A stretch of 64,000 nucleotides of DNA from Polaribacter marinus (GTDB taxonomy: Bacteria; Bacteroidota; Bacteroidia; Flavobacteriales; Flavobacteriaceae), in contig NZ_JAKQYM010000001.1 in assembly GCF_022662535.1 (NCBI RefSeq), positions 434,001 to 498,000 of the forward strand. The letters run 5' to 3'. Positions 26,214-36,173 of the stretch are shown here, one piece after another. The first letter of the stretch is position 1. Every line of letters begins with the position of its first letter. The translations under genes were made by a program, and so were the position numbers. Below the pieces are notes generated by a model. It did no database searches. It had not been told where the DNA came from and was given only the letters and a program-made list of their open reading frames with translations.

Positions 26214-27907
26214 TATTTATCTAATTTTAAGATTTCTTTATTTGTGCTATAAAAGTATCTAATTTGTAGAGAATCAAATTGATTACTCACAAAACTTTTT
26301 CTTAATTTTTCTGTTGGATATTGGATGTTTGATAAATCTAATAATGTATGAAATGTATTTGTTGAAGAAATTCTTGAGTGTATATTTTTGTTTAAATTAC
26401 TAATTTTGTTAGTGTATTCTTTTTTATATTTTTTTGAAGTCCAAATAATAAGAGGAACTTCAATTTCATATTTTGTTGGATTTATATAACCATGAAGGAG
26501 TTTTTTGTTTTCATCATCGTATAAGTTTTCTCCATGATCAGAAATATAATATAAAAATGATACTGCATTTTGTTTTTTAATTTGATTTATAAAATTGCTA
26601 ATCACATAATCTGTGTATAAAATAGAATTGTCGTAACTATTTATTAATTCTTTCTTTTTAGAAATATCGTTAGTATTTTCTATTGATAAAGATCTGTTTA
26701 ATGTAGGTTTAAATTTTTGATAAGAATCTGGATACCTATAATTATATCTAAAATGACTTCCTAGGGTATGAATTACAATGAATTTTTTCTTAGTTGTAGT
26801 ATCATCTAAAATATCTTGTAAGACTGGAAATAATGTTTCGTCATAATTGGCTGCATCTAACGAAACAGAAGTGTTTTTGTAAACATCAGCTAAACTAGAG
26901 TAAAAACCAAAAACACTACCAACGCCTGTAGATTGGTTGCTTATCCAATAAGTTTTAAAACCAGCTTCTTTGTAGCCATTAATAATTGCAGGTTCAGTAA
27001 ATTTAAGTTGTGGTTTTTGTGGGGTTGCTCTGGTAAAAATAAACGGAATACTTAGAGATGTTAAATTTGCGGTAGTATTGGCGTTTTTAAAGGCAAAAAC
27101 ATTTGAAAGTGTATCTAAATTAGGCGATGTTTTTCTAGAGTAATTATATAGACTAAAGTTATGTTTTCTTGCAGTTTCACCAATTACCAAAACATAAATT
27201 TCTTGATCGTTTAGAGTATCTTTTTTTGTTGTGTTAAAACGAAATTTTTCTATGCTTTTTTTATAATTTTTTTTCTCTTGTATTCCTTTATAAGCTTCAT
27301 TCAGTTTAAATAAAATATCTAGAGGAAAAACTTTGTTTAATTGTACTTTTAGTGAATAATTTGCAGCGCTAAATGTTTCTTTTCTATTGTTATTTAGTTT
27401 TTTAGCAGCCATATAATTTCTAATGTATAAAACCGAAAAGAAGCTAAAAATAAAAGTAAAAATTATTTTTTTTGTTTTTAAACTAAGCTTAAAATTTTTA
27501 TTGGTTTTAAAACTGATAAATACAAGAAGAATAAATAAAACAAAAGCCCAAATACTCGAAATAATATTACCTCTCACTAATTCAACTATTTCATAATAAT
27601 TTGTAAGAAAAATAGTAGCCACAGTTTCTTCTGATGATGGAGCTTTAAAATGATTAATTATAGAAGTTTCAAAAAGAATTAGCGGTAATAATATGATAGA
27701 AAACCAACTATAGTATTTAGGTTTTAAAAAAATTAAAGGCGTAATAACGATAGCAAAACATAAAATGCCAAAGACTATTTTTTTTAAAAGAGATGCTACA
27801 ACAGAATCTTCACCAATTACAACAAGTAAAAGATTCGGAATCATTACAACAAGAATCATTATTGTAAGATATAGAAACTGTTTTTTTGAATTATTTTTTT
27901 TGTCCAT
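26213..27907 (-). CDS. Phosphoethanolamine transferase (EptA-like, alkaline-phosphatase fold)
   Basis: The 564-residue protein has about five N-terminal membrane helices (residues 10-165) and a periplasmic sulfatase-like domain. [29 protein letters not shown] (about residues 240-268) holds the metal-binding Glu, [19 protein letters not shown] the likely Thr nucleophile, and [13 protein letters not shown] the Asp-His metal pair. Family members transfer phosphoethanolamine to lipid A or other glycolipids, which can lower cationic-peptide susceptibility; the acceptor here is unknown. The ATG lies 17 bases inside the 3' end of prfB, so prfB, this gene and the arsC-like gene probably form one transcript. 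Confidence 0.9.
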   Translation of the reverse strand: MDKKNNSKKQFLYLTIMILVVMIPNLLLVVIGEDSVVASLLKKIVFGILCFAIVITPLIFLKPKYYSWFSIILLPLILFETSIINHFKAPSSEETVATIFLTNYYEIVELVRGNIISSIWAFVLFILLVFISFKTNKNFKLSLKTKKIIFTFIFSFFSVLYIRNYMAAKKLNNNRKETFSAANYSLKVQLNKVFPLDILFKLNEAYKGIQEKKNYKKSIEKFRFNTTKKDTLNDQEIYVLVIGETARKHNFSLYNYSRKTSPNLDTLSNVFAFKNANTTANLTSLSIPFIFTRATPQKPQLKFTEPAIINGYKEAGFKTYWISNQSTGVGSVFGFYSSLADVYKNTSVSLDAANYDETLFPVLQDILDDTTTKKKFIVIHTLGSHFRYNYRYPDSYQKFKPTLNRSLSIENTNDISKKKELINSYDNSILYTDYVISNFINQIKKQNAVSFLYYISDHGENLYDDENKKLLHGYINPTKYEIEVPLIIWTSKKYKKEYTNKISNLNKNIHSRISSTNTFHTLLDLSNIQYPTEKLRKSFVSNQFDSLQIRYFYSTNKEILKLDK

Positions 27908-28982
27908 TTAACATTAGATAAGCTTTTAAAAACGAATTGATATTTCCATCCATAACTGCATCAACATTTCCAGTTTCGTGTGCAGTTCTTACATCTTTAA
28001 CTAATTTATATGGGTGCATCACATAATTTCTTATTTGACTCCCCCATTCATTTTTCATTTTGTTTGCTTCAATATCTTGTCTTGCTGCTTGTTGTTTTTG
28101 AAGCTCAATTTCATATAACTGAGATTTTAACATTTGAAGTGCTGTAGCTCTGTTATCGTGTTGAGAACGAGAATTAGAACACTGAATTTGTATGCCAGTG
28201 GGTTTGTGGGTTAATTGAACTTTGGTTTCAACTTTATTTACATTTTGCCCTCCAGCTCCACTAGAGCGTGCAGTAGTAATTTCTATTTCGGCAGGGTTGA
28301 TTTCAATTTCAATAGAATCATCTGCAACCGGATACACATACACCGAAGCAAAACTTGTGTGACGCTTTGCATTCGAATCAAACGGAGAGATACGTACCAA
28401 TCTATGTACACCATTTTCTCCTTTAAGCCAACCAAATGCATAATCTCCATCAATCTCTACGGTTACAGTTTTTATTCCTGCAGAGTCTCCTGCTTGGTAA
28501 TTTAAAGTTTTTAATTTAAAGCCTTGTTTTTCAGACCACATTGTATACATTCTAAAAAGCATTTCTGCCCAATCACAACTTTCTGTTCCTCCAGCACCTG
28601 CAGTAATTTGTATAACAGCAGAAAGTGAATCTCCTTCTTCCGAAAGCATGTTTTTAAATTCAATGTCTTCTAAAAAAGTACTTGTCTTTTCAAACTGTTC
28701 TTCTAATTCGCTTTCTTCAACTTCACCTTCTTTAAAGAACTCATAAAGTACATTTAAATCTTCATTTAAAGATATTGCCTTATTATAGTCTTCCACCCAT
28801 TTTTTCTTAAAACGGATTTCTTTCATTATAACCTCAGCAGCTTTTGGATCATTCCAAAAATCAGGGTTGGCTGTTTTTTCTTCTTCATTTGCTATTTCAA
28901 TTAACTTCTTATCTATTTCTAAATAAGACTTTAATTTATCTATTCTTGTTGCAATATCTTTAAGTTGGTCTTGTGTAATCAT
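27891..28982 (-). CDS. prfB: Peptide chain release factor 2, without programmed frameshift
   Basis: RF2 recognises UGA and UAA and triggers peptide release. The 363-residue product has the SPF stop-recognition tripeptide in [12 protein letters not shown] (residues 199-201) and the catalytic GGQ in [14 protein letters not shown] (244-246). The frame is continuous from ATG through [15 protein letters not shown], the stretch that aligns with the E. coli frameshift site; there is no in-frame TGA, so the usual autoregulatory frameshift is absent. TATTTTTG on the minus strand (28998-28991) is a likely -7 element. Confidence 0.97.
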   Translation of the reverse strand: MITQDQLKDIATRIDKLKSYLEIDKKLIEIANEEEKTANPDFWNDPKAAEVIMKEIRFKKKWVEDYNKAISLNEDLNVLYEFFKEGEVEESELEEQFEKTSTFLEDIEFKNMLSEEGDSLSAVIQITAGAGGTESCDWAEMLFRMYTMWSEKQGFKLKTLNYQAGDSAGIKTVTVEIDGDYAFGWLKGENGVHRLVRISPFDSNAKRHTSFASVYVYPVADDSIEIEINPAEIEITTARSSGAGGQNVNKVETKVQLTHKPTGIQIQCSNSRSQHDNRATALQMLKSQLYEIELQKQQAARQDIEANKMKNEWGSQIRNYVMHPYKLVKDVRTAHETGNVDAVMDGNINSFLKAYLMLNGQKK

Positions 28983-29069
28983 AAGTTGAACAAAAATAAA
29001 TGAAATTTTAAGATTTCTTGTTTTAAAAGGTGATAGTTATTTTATAGATTTATAGAAAATATACCAGAC

Positions 29070-31493
29070 ATGAAAAAACTATTACTTCTTCTTTTTGTTA
29101 TTACTGTTTCTGTTGATGGATTTTCGCAATTCTTTAGAGATAAAACTGGTAATAAATTACAAAAAGGAATTACAAAATACGAGGGGTATTTTACCTTTTA
29201 TTATGATGATACTAAAGATAAAATTTTTCTTCAAATAAATAATTTAGAAACAGATTTTTTATATGTACGGTCACTTTCAGAAGGAATTGGATCTAATGAT
29301 ATTGGTTTAGATAGAGGTCAGTTAGGTGGAGGAGTTGTTGTTCATTTTAAAAAAGCTGGAAATAAGTTATTGTTAATACAGCCCAATCAAAATTTTAGAG
29401 CAATTACTGATAATAAAGAAGAAAAGCAATCTGTAAAAGAAGCATTTGCAAAATCAGTTTTACATGGTTTTGTGATTAAAAATGAGGAAAAAGGTGTTTT
29501 TTTAGTTGATGCAACTGATTTTTTGATGAGAGATGCACATGGAGTTTCTGCAAAGTTGACTAGAAGTAAACAAGGAAATTACAGTTTAGATAAAAATAAA
29601 TCTGCTTTTCATTTAGAAAGAACGAAAGCATTTCCTAAAAACGTAGAGTTTGATGTATTATTAACTTTTAGAGGTGCTCCTAAGGGATACAACATTAGAA
29701 GTGTAACACCAGATGCAAGCTTGGTTACTGTACATCAGCATCATTCTTTTGTAGAATTACCAGATAATAAGTATAAACCAAGAAAGTTTGATCCTCGTTC
29801 TGGAGGGTATCCAATGTCTTATTTAGATTATGCAACACTTGTAAATCAGTCAATTAAAAAACAATTTATATATAGACATCGTTTAGAAAAGAAAAATCCA
29901 AATGCTACTGTTTCTGAAGCCAAAGAACCAATTATTTATTATTTAGATAGAGGAACTCCAGAACCTGTGCGTTCAGCATTATTAGAAGGTGGAAGTTGGT
30001 GGAATCAAGCTTTTGAAGCTATTGGTTATAAAAATGCTTTTCAAATGAAAATGTTACCTAAAGGAGCAGATCCTTTAGACATACGATATAATATGGTGCA
30101 ATGGGTACATAGGTCTACAAGAGGTTGGAGTTATGGTGCTAGTATTTCTGATCCAAGAACTGGAGAAATTATTAAAGGTCATGTTAGTTTAGGTAGTTTA
30201 AGAATTCGTCAAGATTTCTTAATTGCGCAAGCATTACAAGCTCCTTATGTAAATAATAACACAGCTGATGATTTTGCTTTAGAAATGGCAGTTGCAAGAA
30301 TTAGACAATTGTCTGCACATGAAATTGGACATACTTTAGGGTTTGCGCATAACTTTGCTGCAAGTACAAATGGTAGGGCTTCTGTAATGGATTATCCGCA
30401 TCCTAAATTTAGTTTAAAAGATGATGGAAGTATAGATTTTTCGGATGCTTATGATACTAAAATAGGGGCTTGGGATAAAGTAATTGTAGCTTATTTTTAT
30501 CAAGATTTCCTGAAAAATGAAGAGAAAGAATTAAATAGCATTTTAGAAAATGCAACTGCAAAAGGATTAAAGTATTTATCAGATGCTGATGCTAGGCCTC
30601 AAGGAAGTGCAAGTGTTTCTGCTCATTTGTGCGATAATGGTGATAATATTTACGATGAATTATACAATGTTTTAAAAATTAGAAGAACAGCAATTGTTAA
30701 TTTTTCTACGGATAATATAAAAACAGATCAACCGTATTCTGTATTAGAAGATGTATTTGTTCCTCTGTATTTTTTTCATAGATTTCAGACAGAAGCAACT
30801 GTTAAAATTATAGGAGGTTTAGAGTATAGTTATGCTGTTAAAGGAGGAAAAGGAACCATTGTAAAAAGAGTTTCGGGAACAATAGAAAGAATTGCTCTAC
30901 AAGCTGTTTTAAAAACAATTGCAGTTGATGAAATTGCCATACCAAAAGAAAAATTAGCATTATTTCCACCAAGAGCAATGGGATATGGTAGAAGTCGAGA
31001 ATCTTTTAAAAGTAATTTAGGTGTTGAGTTTGATGCTTTTGGAGCAGTAGAAACGGCAAGTGAAATGACATTGAATTTGTTATTAAATCCACAAAGAGCT
31101 TCTCGATTAATTGTACATAAAAGTTTAAATAAAAGACAATTAGGTTTAGAGGAGTTGTTGGATGAATTGATAGCTAAAACCTTAAAAAAATCTCATAAAG
31201 ATAATTACTATCAAGAACTGCAAAATGTAATTAATAGTAAGGTTTTAGAACAATTATTTTATTTGGCATCCTACAAAAATCAATACAAACAGGTAAATGC
31301 AATTGTATTATCTAAGCTGGGGGATATCAAATTAATTTTACAAAATAAAAAGTCAATTGGAGTTCAAAAAATATATGATAATTCAATGATCAAAATGATT
31401 GATGATTTTGAGAAAAACCCAATGAAATTTACAAAAAAAGGAGCACCAAAAATTCCAGATGGTTCTCCTATTGGGACTGATTATAAATATTAA
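29070..31493 (+). CDS. Secreted zinc metalloprotease (metzincin; DUF5117/DUF5118-type)
   Basis: The 807-residue product starts with a signal peptide ([20 protein letters not shown]). The N-terminal 350 residues resemble the DUF5118/DUF5117 regions found before a metzincin domain in Bacteroidota. The zinc site [11 protein letters not shown], HExxHxxGxxH, is complete with His417, Glu418, His421 and His427, and a Met-turn candidate lies at ASVMDYPHP, 17 residues on. The substrate is unknown, and the protein may be periplasmic or outer-membrane associated. The threonine aldolase gene starts 10 bases downstream. Confidence 0.88.
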   Translation: MKKLLLLLFVITVSVDGFSQFFRDKTGNKLQKGITKYEGYFTFYYDDTKDKIFLQINNLETDFLYVRSLSEGIGSNDIGLDRGQLGGGVVVHFKKAGNKLLLIQPNQNFRAITDNKEEKQSVKEAFAKSVLHGFVIKNEEKGVFLVDATDFLMRDAHGVSAKLTRSKQGNYSLDKNKSAFHLERTKAFPKNVEFDVLLTFRGAPKGYNIRSVTPDASLVTVHQHHSFVELPDNKYKPRKFDPRSGGYPMSYLDYATLVNQSIKKQFIYRHRLEKKNPNATVSEAKEPIIYYLDRGTPEPVRSALLEGGSWWNQAFEAIGYKNAFQMKMLPKGADPLDIRYNMVQWVHRSTRGWSYGASISDPRTGEIIKGHVSLGSLRIRQDFLIAQALQAPYVNNNTADDFALEMAVARIRQLSAHEIGHTLGFAHNFAASTNGRASVMDYPHPKFSLKDDGSIDFSDAYDTKIGAWDKVIVAYFYQDFLKNEEKELNSILENATAKGLKYLSDADARPQGSASVSAHLCDNGDNIYDELYNVLKIRRTAIVNFSTDNIKTDQPYSVLEDVFVPLYFFHRFQTEATVKIIGGLEYSYAVKGGKGTIVKRVSGTIERIALQAVLKTIAVDEIAIPKEKLALFPPRAMGYGRSRESFKSNLGVEFDAFGAVETASEMTLNLLLNPQRASRLIVHKSLNKRQLGLEELLDELIAKTLKKSHKDNYYQELQNVINSKVLEQLFYLASYKNQYKQVNAIVLSKLGDIKLILQNKKSIGVQKIYDNSMIKMIDDFEKNPMKFTKKGAPKIPDGSPIGTDYKY

Positions 31494-31503
31494 AAAAACA
31501 GAA

Positions 31504-32526
31504 ATGATAATAGATTTAATTTCAGATACAGTAACTAAGCCAACAAAAGAGATGTTGGCAGCAATGATGAATGCAGAAGTTGGTGATGATGTTTTTAAAA
31601 TGGATCCAACGGTAAATGCATTGCAAGAAAAAGCGGCAAAATTATTTGGAATGGAAGATGCGCTTTTTTTTCCTTCTGGAACCATGGCAAATCAAGCTGC
31701 TATAAAACTACATACACAACCTGGAGATTTAGTGATTTGTGATAAATATGCACATATTTATAATTATGAAAGTGGTGGAGTAGCTTTTAATTCTGGTGTT
31801 ACTTGTAAGTTAGTAGATGGTAATAGAGGTATGTTTACAGCGAATCAAATGGAAGAAATGGCAGCTGTACAACCCGAAATTTATTTGCCTTATACGAAAC
31901 TCGTTTGCATAGAAAATACTACAAATAAAGGCGGAGGTGCTTGTTGGGATTTTGAAGAAATAAAAAAAATACAAAAAGTTGCTAAAGAAAATAATTTAGG
32001 TTTTCATTTAGATGGCGCACGTTTATTTAATGCTTTGGTAGCAAAAAATGAAACTCCAAAACAATATGGAGCCTTATTTGATACAATTTCTATATGTTTA
32101 TCAAAAGGATTAGGAGCACCAATTGGTTCTCTTTTATTAGGTTCTAAAAAAGATATCAAACATGCTTTAAGACTTAGAAAATTGTTAGGTGGTGGAATGA
32201 GACAAGTTGGTTTTTTAGCTGCAGCAGGTATATATGCTTTAGATAATCACGTAGAAAGATTAGCAGAAGATCATCAAAAAGCAAAAGAAATAGGAGCCGT
32301 GTTAGCAACTGTTTCTTATGTTACAAAAGTAGAACCGATTGAAACAAATATTGTAATTTTTTATGTTGATAAGAAAATTGGTGATACAAATTTCATTAAA
32401 AAAATGGAAACTAAAAATATTCTATTAACTCCTATGGGAGAAGGGAAAATAAGAATTGTTACGCATATAGATTATACTAATGAGATGCATGAAATCCTTC
32501 TAAAAGAGTTAAAAAATTTTAACTAA
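31504..32526 (+). CDS. ltaE: Low-specificity threonine aldolase
   Basis: The 340-residue PLP enzyme of fold type I cleaves L-threonine or L-allo-threonine to glycine and acetaldehyde. [18 protein letters not shown] is the family N-terminus, [15 protein letters not shown] the phosphate-binding turn, [11 protein letters not shown] carries the PLP-ring Asp, and [18 protein letters not shown] the Schiff-base Lys. I start at the ATG at 31504; upstream in-frame codons inside the protease gene give no plausible N-terminus. Likely co-transcribed with the protease. Confidence 0.94.
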   Translation: MIIDLISDTVTKPTKEMLAAMMNAEVGDDVFKMDPTVNALQEKAAKLFGMEDALFFPSGTMANQAAIKLHTQPGDLVICDKYAHIYNYESGGVAFNSGVTCKLVDGNRGMFTANQMEEMAAVQPEIYLPYTKLVCIENTTNKGGGACWDFEEIKKIQKVAKENNLGFHLDGARLFNALVAKNETPKQYGALFDTISICLSKGLGAPIGSLLLGSKKDIKHALRLRKLLGGGMRQVGFLAAAGIYALDNHVERLAEDHQKAKEIGAVLATVSYVTKVEPIETNIVIFYVDKKIGDTNFIKKMETKNILLTPMGEGKIRIVTHIDYTNEMHEILLKELKNFN

Positions 32527-32531
32527 AAGAG

Positions 32532-33146
32532 TTAATCTATGTTATTCAATTTGGCTAATTCTTTATAGTTCCTATTTAATTTTTTTAGTAAAATTCCATA
32601 AAGTAATTGGTAGAATAACCATAAGATTCCTAAACCAATTATAGTTATTACTAATGTTAATAAAATAATTAGCAATATTTGTTTTGTATTTAATTCTTCA
32701 ATCTTTAAATTTATTTCAGCTACCATTACAATAATCATTGTAATTGCCATATAACTTAAATTAAAAAGAACATAGTTTCTAACTGTTTTTCTAGTTTTAA
32801 TAATTTTTTTCATTAAAACTCTAGTAGAATCTGAAGTAGATATTTTTTGATAGTTTAAATAAAACAGAACCAAGTAATAGAATATAATTACGTAGGCTAA
32901 GACTTGAGAATAGTGTATAAAATTTTCTAATCCAATTTTTTTATACTCATTGTAAGCTTCTTCCATATCTACAAAAAAGTACAAAGAATTTAAAACTACA
33001 AACTCAAGAATACCAATAATAAATATCCATTTTACAATTGAAGAAGATTTAGATTGCGCCAATTTGTAAATTTCTAAAGCAGAAAGTTTATTGGTTTCTT
33101 CGGGTTGATTGCCCCACGCTTTTTTATAATTTTCTAATAAATCCAT
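32532..33146 (-). CDS. Four-helix membrane protein paired with an ECF sigma factor (putative anti-sigma or regulator)
   Basis: A 204-residue protein: a 35-residue cytoplasmic N-terminus (LLENYKKAWGNQPEETNKLSALEIYKLAQSKSSSIVKW) followed by about four membrane helices and a short basic C-terminus. It starts 2 bases after the sigma factor stop, so the two are translated from one mRNA. This is where an anti-sigma factor is normally encoded, but it lacks the FecR or zinc-finger anti-sigma motifs. Similar beta-carotene-15,15'-monooxygenase-like labels occur in databases without experimental support. I infer a membrane regulator and cannot name the family. Confidence 0.65.
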   Translation of the reverse strand: MDLLENYKKAWGNQPEETNKLSALEIYKLAQSKSSSIVKWIFIIGILEFVVLNSLYFFVDMEEAYNEYKKIGLENFIHYSQVLAYVIIFYYLVLFYLNYQKISTSDSTRVLMKKIIKTRKTVRNYVLFNLSYMAITMIIVMVAEINLKIEELNTKQILLIILLTLVITIIGLGILWLFYQLLYGILLKKLNRNYKELAKLNNID

Positions 33147-33148
33147 AA

Positions 33149-33643
33149 TTATGGGTTTAAAATGTTTTTTAATTTTTCTTTAGCTCTGTTCATTTTTACT
33201 CTTGCATTTACACTAGAAATCCCTAATGTTTCAGAAATTTCTTTATAAGGCTTGTCTTCTAAGTATAAGAAAATAAGAGCTTTATCAATATCATTCAATT
33301 GATGAATTGCTTTATATAATGCTTTTAATTGTAACTCTTCAGTATCATCATAATCCGTAGATTTAATTTTATAAGCAAAATCACTAATATCTTGCGTTTT
33401 TACCGTTCTGGTAGATTTTCTGTACAGTGAAATAGCTGTATTTAAAGCTACTCTATACATCCAGGTGCTAAACTTAGAATCACCTCTAAATTTTGGATAA
33501 TTTTTCCAAAGCTGTATAGTTATCTCTTGAAATAAATCTTTATGAGCATCATTATTTGTAGTATATATTCTACAAATTTTATGAGCAATATTTTGATTTT
33601 TTTCAAAGTCCGATAAAAATTTATCTTCTAAATCTTTTTGCAC
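33149..33643 (-). CDS. ECF-type RNA polymerase sigma factor
   Basis: The 164-residue protein has sigma region 2 (DLFQEITIQLWKNYPKFRGDSKFSTWMYRVALNTAISLYRK, about residues 35-76) and region 4 (LNDIDKALIFLYLEDKPYKEISETLGISSVNARVKMNRAKEKLK, the HTH that reads the -35). Length and layout are those of ECF sigma factors. It starts with GTG: an in-frame TAG lies two codons upstream and there is no ATG nearby. The membrane protein downstream is its probable regulator. The divergent neighbour is the B12-type MerR gene; no target promoter is evident here. Confidence 0.92.
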   Translation of the reverse strand: MQKDLEDKFLSDFEKNQNIAHKICRIYTTNNDAHKDLFQEITIQLWKNYPKFRGDSKFSTWMYRVALNTAISLYRKSTRTVKTQDISDFAYKIKSTDYDDTEELQLKALYKAIHQLNDIDKALIFLYLEDKPYKEISETLGISSVNARVKMNRAKEKLKNILNP

Positions 33644-33701
33644 TTGCTAGTTTGGTTAGTTACTTATTAGTAGCGTAAAACTATAAAATGTTACAAATTA
33701 A

Positions 33702-33730
33702 TTGAACTAAAATTAATTTATTTAACTTTG
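33702..33730 (+). promoter_or_regulatory. Promoter of the B12-binding MerR regulator
   Basis: TTG (33702-33704), 18-base spacer, TAACTTTG (33723-33730): exact fit to the flavobacterial consensus. The predicted start near 33735 rules out the in-frame TTG codons at 33728 and 33731 and favours the TTG at 33752. Confidence 0.75.
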
Positions 33731-33751
33731 TTGAATAATAAATCAATTATA

Positions 33752-34645
33752 TTGAACAATATTAAGCAAGATTTTACTATTAAAGACCTAGAAAATATTT
33801 CTGGAATCAAAGCTCATACAATTAGAATCTGGGAAAAACGCTATAATTTACTTACCCCAAAAAGAACCAATACTAATATTAGATATTATTCAAATGAAAA
33901 TTTACAGAAACTTTTAAATATTGTTTTATTAAATAATAACAATTTTAAGATTTCTAAAATAGCTGCTATGTCTAATGAGGAAATTCTTCTTAAGTCTAGA
34001 GAATTAGCTTTTAATGTTGCTGTAAATGATGAAGCTATAAATTCATTGAAATTATCAATGCTTCAGTTTGATAAAGTTATTTTTAATAAAACATTTCATA
34101 AATTACAACAGAAGAAAACGTTTAGAGAAATTTTTAAAGAAGTTTTTATTCCTTTTTTAAATCACATTGGAATGTTGTGGCAAACAGAAACACTACTTCC
34201 TGCTCATGAGCATTTTATTTCAAATTTAATTGCCCAAAAAATTCAAATTAATACAGAAAGATTACAATATAATATTTCTGAATCAGATAAAATATTTGTT
34301 TTGTTTTTGCCTGAAAACGAAGTGCACGAACTAGGATTATTATATATAAATTATGAACTTGTTTTAAGAGGATATCATACTATTTATTTAGGTCAAAGTT
34401 TGCCTTTAAATAACTTAGATCATTTTTTAAAGAATGATAAAGAAATTTGTTTTATTACCTCACTTACCATTATGCCCTTTGATGATAAAGTTGAAGAATA
34501 TTTTAATCAAATAAATCATGTTTTAGAAAATACTAATCATAAAATGATTGCTACTGGTAAAAAAGTAGGATTATTAAATAGAAATAAATTTTCATCAAAA
34601 ATCACCTTTCATTCTTCAATATTAGACGTGTTAAAAGAATTGTAA
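33752..34645 (+). CDS. MerR-family regulator with cobalamin-binding domain (CarH/LitR-like)
   Basis: The 297-residue protein has a MerR winged helix (FTIKDLENISGIKAHTIRIWEKRYNLLTPKR), a helical B12-cap domain and a Rossmann B12-binding domain. The CarH-type W-x9-EH motif is intact (LWQTETLLPAHEHF), as is an ExHxxG lower-ligand motif (NEVHELGLLYINYELVLRGY). In CarH, adenosylcobalamin makes a dark tetramer that blocks carotenoid genes and light destroys it. Here the gene lies directly upstream of crtI-crtB-crtZ-cyclase, so the same role is likely. The start is a TTG at 33752, chosen because the promoter overlaps the upstream candidates. Confidence 0.88.
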   Translation: MNNIKQDFTIKDLENISGIKAHTIRIWEKRYNLLTPKRTNTNIRYYSNENLQKLLNIVLLNNNNFKISKIAAMSNEEILLKSRELAFNVAVNDEAINSLKLSMLQFDKVIFNKTFHKLQQKKTFREIFKEVFIPFLNHIGMLWQTETLLPAHEHFISNLIAQKIQINTERLQYNISESDKIFVLFLPENEVHELGLLYINYELVLRGYHTIYLGQSLPLNNLDHFLKNDKEICFITSLTIMPFDDKVEEYFNQINHVLENTNHKMIATGKKVGLLNRNKFSSKITFHSSILDVLKEL

Positions 34646-34702
34646 TTGTATTGAAATACTTATTTTTGTTTAATTTTTTTGTATATTTGTTAAACAAAAA
34701 TA
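34640..34702 (+). promoter_or_regulatory. crtI promoter region with 12-bp inverted repeat (candidate operator)
   Basis: TTG (34640-34642), 18-base spacer and TATTTTTG (34661-34668) form one consensus promoter; a second -7 match, TATATTTG, is at 34682-34689. TATTTTTGTTTA (34661-34672) and TAAACAAAAATA (34691-34702) are perfect inverted repeats 18 bases apart flanking the second element. TTTGTT also recurs directly 21 bases apart (34665 and 34686). The arrangement suits a dimeric or tetrameric repressor such as the adjacent MerR protein. The operator role is inference. Confidence 0.55.
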
Positions 34703-34705
34703 AAT

Positions 34706-36172
34706 ATGAGAAAAGAAGTATATATAATTGGTTCTGGTTTTTCGGCTTTAGCGGCATCTTCTTACTTAGCTAAATCTGGTTATAAGGTTACTGTTTTAGA
34801 GAAAAATGATAGTTTAGGGGGGAGAGCAAGGCAATATAAAAAAGAGGGATTTACGTTTGATATTGGACCTTCTTGGTATTGGATGCCAGATGTTTTTGAA
34901 CGTTTTTTTGCGGATTTTGATAAAAAACCATCCGATTATTACGTGTTAGATAAATTAAATCCCGGATACGAAGTGTATTTTGGAGAAAATTCATCATTAA
35001 AAATATCCAGTAAATTAGAAGAGATTTATCAGCTTTTTGAAGAGGAAGAAAAAGGAAGTAGTAAGCATTTAAAAACGTTTTTAGATTCTGCAAAAGCAAA
35101 TTATGATACAGCAATTAAAGATTTGGTGTATCAACCCGGAGTCTCTCCATTAGAATTGGTAAATACTACAACCATTGCAAGAGTTTCTCAGTTTTTTTCA
35201 ACTATCAAAAAACAAGTCAGAAAAAATATTAAGAATCATAAATTAATCAAAATTTTAGAATTCCCTGTATTATTTTTAGGAGCAAAACCAAGCAATACAC
35301 CTGCTTTTTATAATTTTATGAATTATGCCGATTTTGGTTTAGGAACTTGGCATCCAAGAGGAGGTATGTATAAAGTGATAGAAGGAATGATTTCTTTAGC
35401 AGAAAGTTTAGGCGTACAATTTAAAACCAATGCGAATGTTGAAAAAATAATAACCGATACTTCAAAAAATGTTACTGGTTTGTTGGTGAATGGAAAAGAA
35501 ATTAAAACAAATTTGGTTTTAAGTGGAGCAGATTACCACCATACAGAAACCTTATTAGATAAAAAAGTAAGACAATATTCTGAGAATTATTGGAGCAATA
35601 AAACCTTTGCACCTTCATCCTTATTATTTTATGTTGGTTTTGATAAAAAAATAGAAAATGTAAGTCATCATACCTTATTTTTTGACTCAGATTTTGATTT
35701 ACATGCAAAAGAAATTTATGACAATCCAAAATGGCCTACAGATCCATTGTTTTATGCAAATTTCACTTCAATTACAGATAAAACTTCGGCTCCAGAAGGA
35801 AAAGAAGCTGGTTTTTTTTTAATTCCTCTAGCACCAGGAATCGTAGATACAGATGAACTAAGAGAAGAATATTTTCATAAAATTTTAGATAGATTTGAGA
35901 AATTAACCAATCAAAAAGTAAAAGAAAATGTGTTATTTAAAAAATCATTTTGTGTAAATGATTTTAAAAGTGAATACAATTCTTATAAAGGAAATGCATA
36001 TGGAATGGCAAATACGCTTTTACAAACCGCATTTTTAAGGCCAAAAATAAAAAGTAGTAAAGTAAAAAATTTGTATTTTACAGGACAGTTAACGGTTCCC
36101 GGACCAGGAGTTCCGCCAGCTTTAATTTCTGGAAAATTAGCCTCTGAATTAATCATTAAAAATCAACAATAA
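34706..36172 (+). CDS. crtI: Phytoene desaturase (CrtI type)
   Basis: The 488-residue FAD enzyme desaturates phytoene, normally to lycopene. The N-terminal dinucleotide fold is IIGSGFSALAASSYLAKSGYKVTVLEKNDSLGGRA, followed by FDIGPSWYWMPDVFERFF, and the C-terminal bacterial carotenoid desaturase signature is TGQLTVPGPGVPPALISG. It heads the run crtI-crtB-crtZ-cyclase with gaps of 1 base or overlaps, so a single transcript is certain enough. Confidence 0.96.
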   Translation: MRKEVYIIGSGFSALAASSYLAKSGYKVTVLEKNDSLGGRARQYKKEGFTFDIGPSWYWMPDVFERFFADFDKKPSDYYVLDKLNPGYEVYFGENSSLKISSKLEEIYQLFEEEEKGSSKHLKTFLDSAKANYDTAIKDLVYQPGVSPLELVNTTTIARVSQFFSTIKKQVRKNIKNHKLIKILEFPVLFLGAKPSNTPAFYNFMNYADFGLGTWHPRGGMYKVIEGMISLAESLGVQFKTNANVEKIITDTSKNVTGLLVNGKEIKTNLVLSGADYHHTETLLDKKVRQYSENYWSNKTFAPSSLLFYVGFDKKIENVSHHTLFFDSDFDLHAKEIYDNPKWPTDPLFYANFTSITDKTSAPEGKEAGFFLIPLAPGIVDTDELREEYFHKILDRFEKLTNQKVKENVLFKKSFCVNDFKSEYNSYKGNAYGMANTLLQTAFLRPKIKSSKVKNLYFTGQLTVPGPGVPPALISGKLASELIIKNQQ

Positions 36173-36173
36173 T

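Noticed and set aside
28850..28982. Programmed frameshift site in prfB
   Set aside because: The frame is continuous from the ATG with no in-frame TGA at the expected place.
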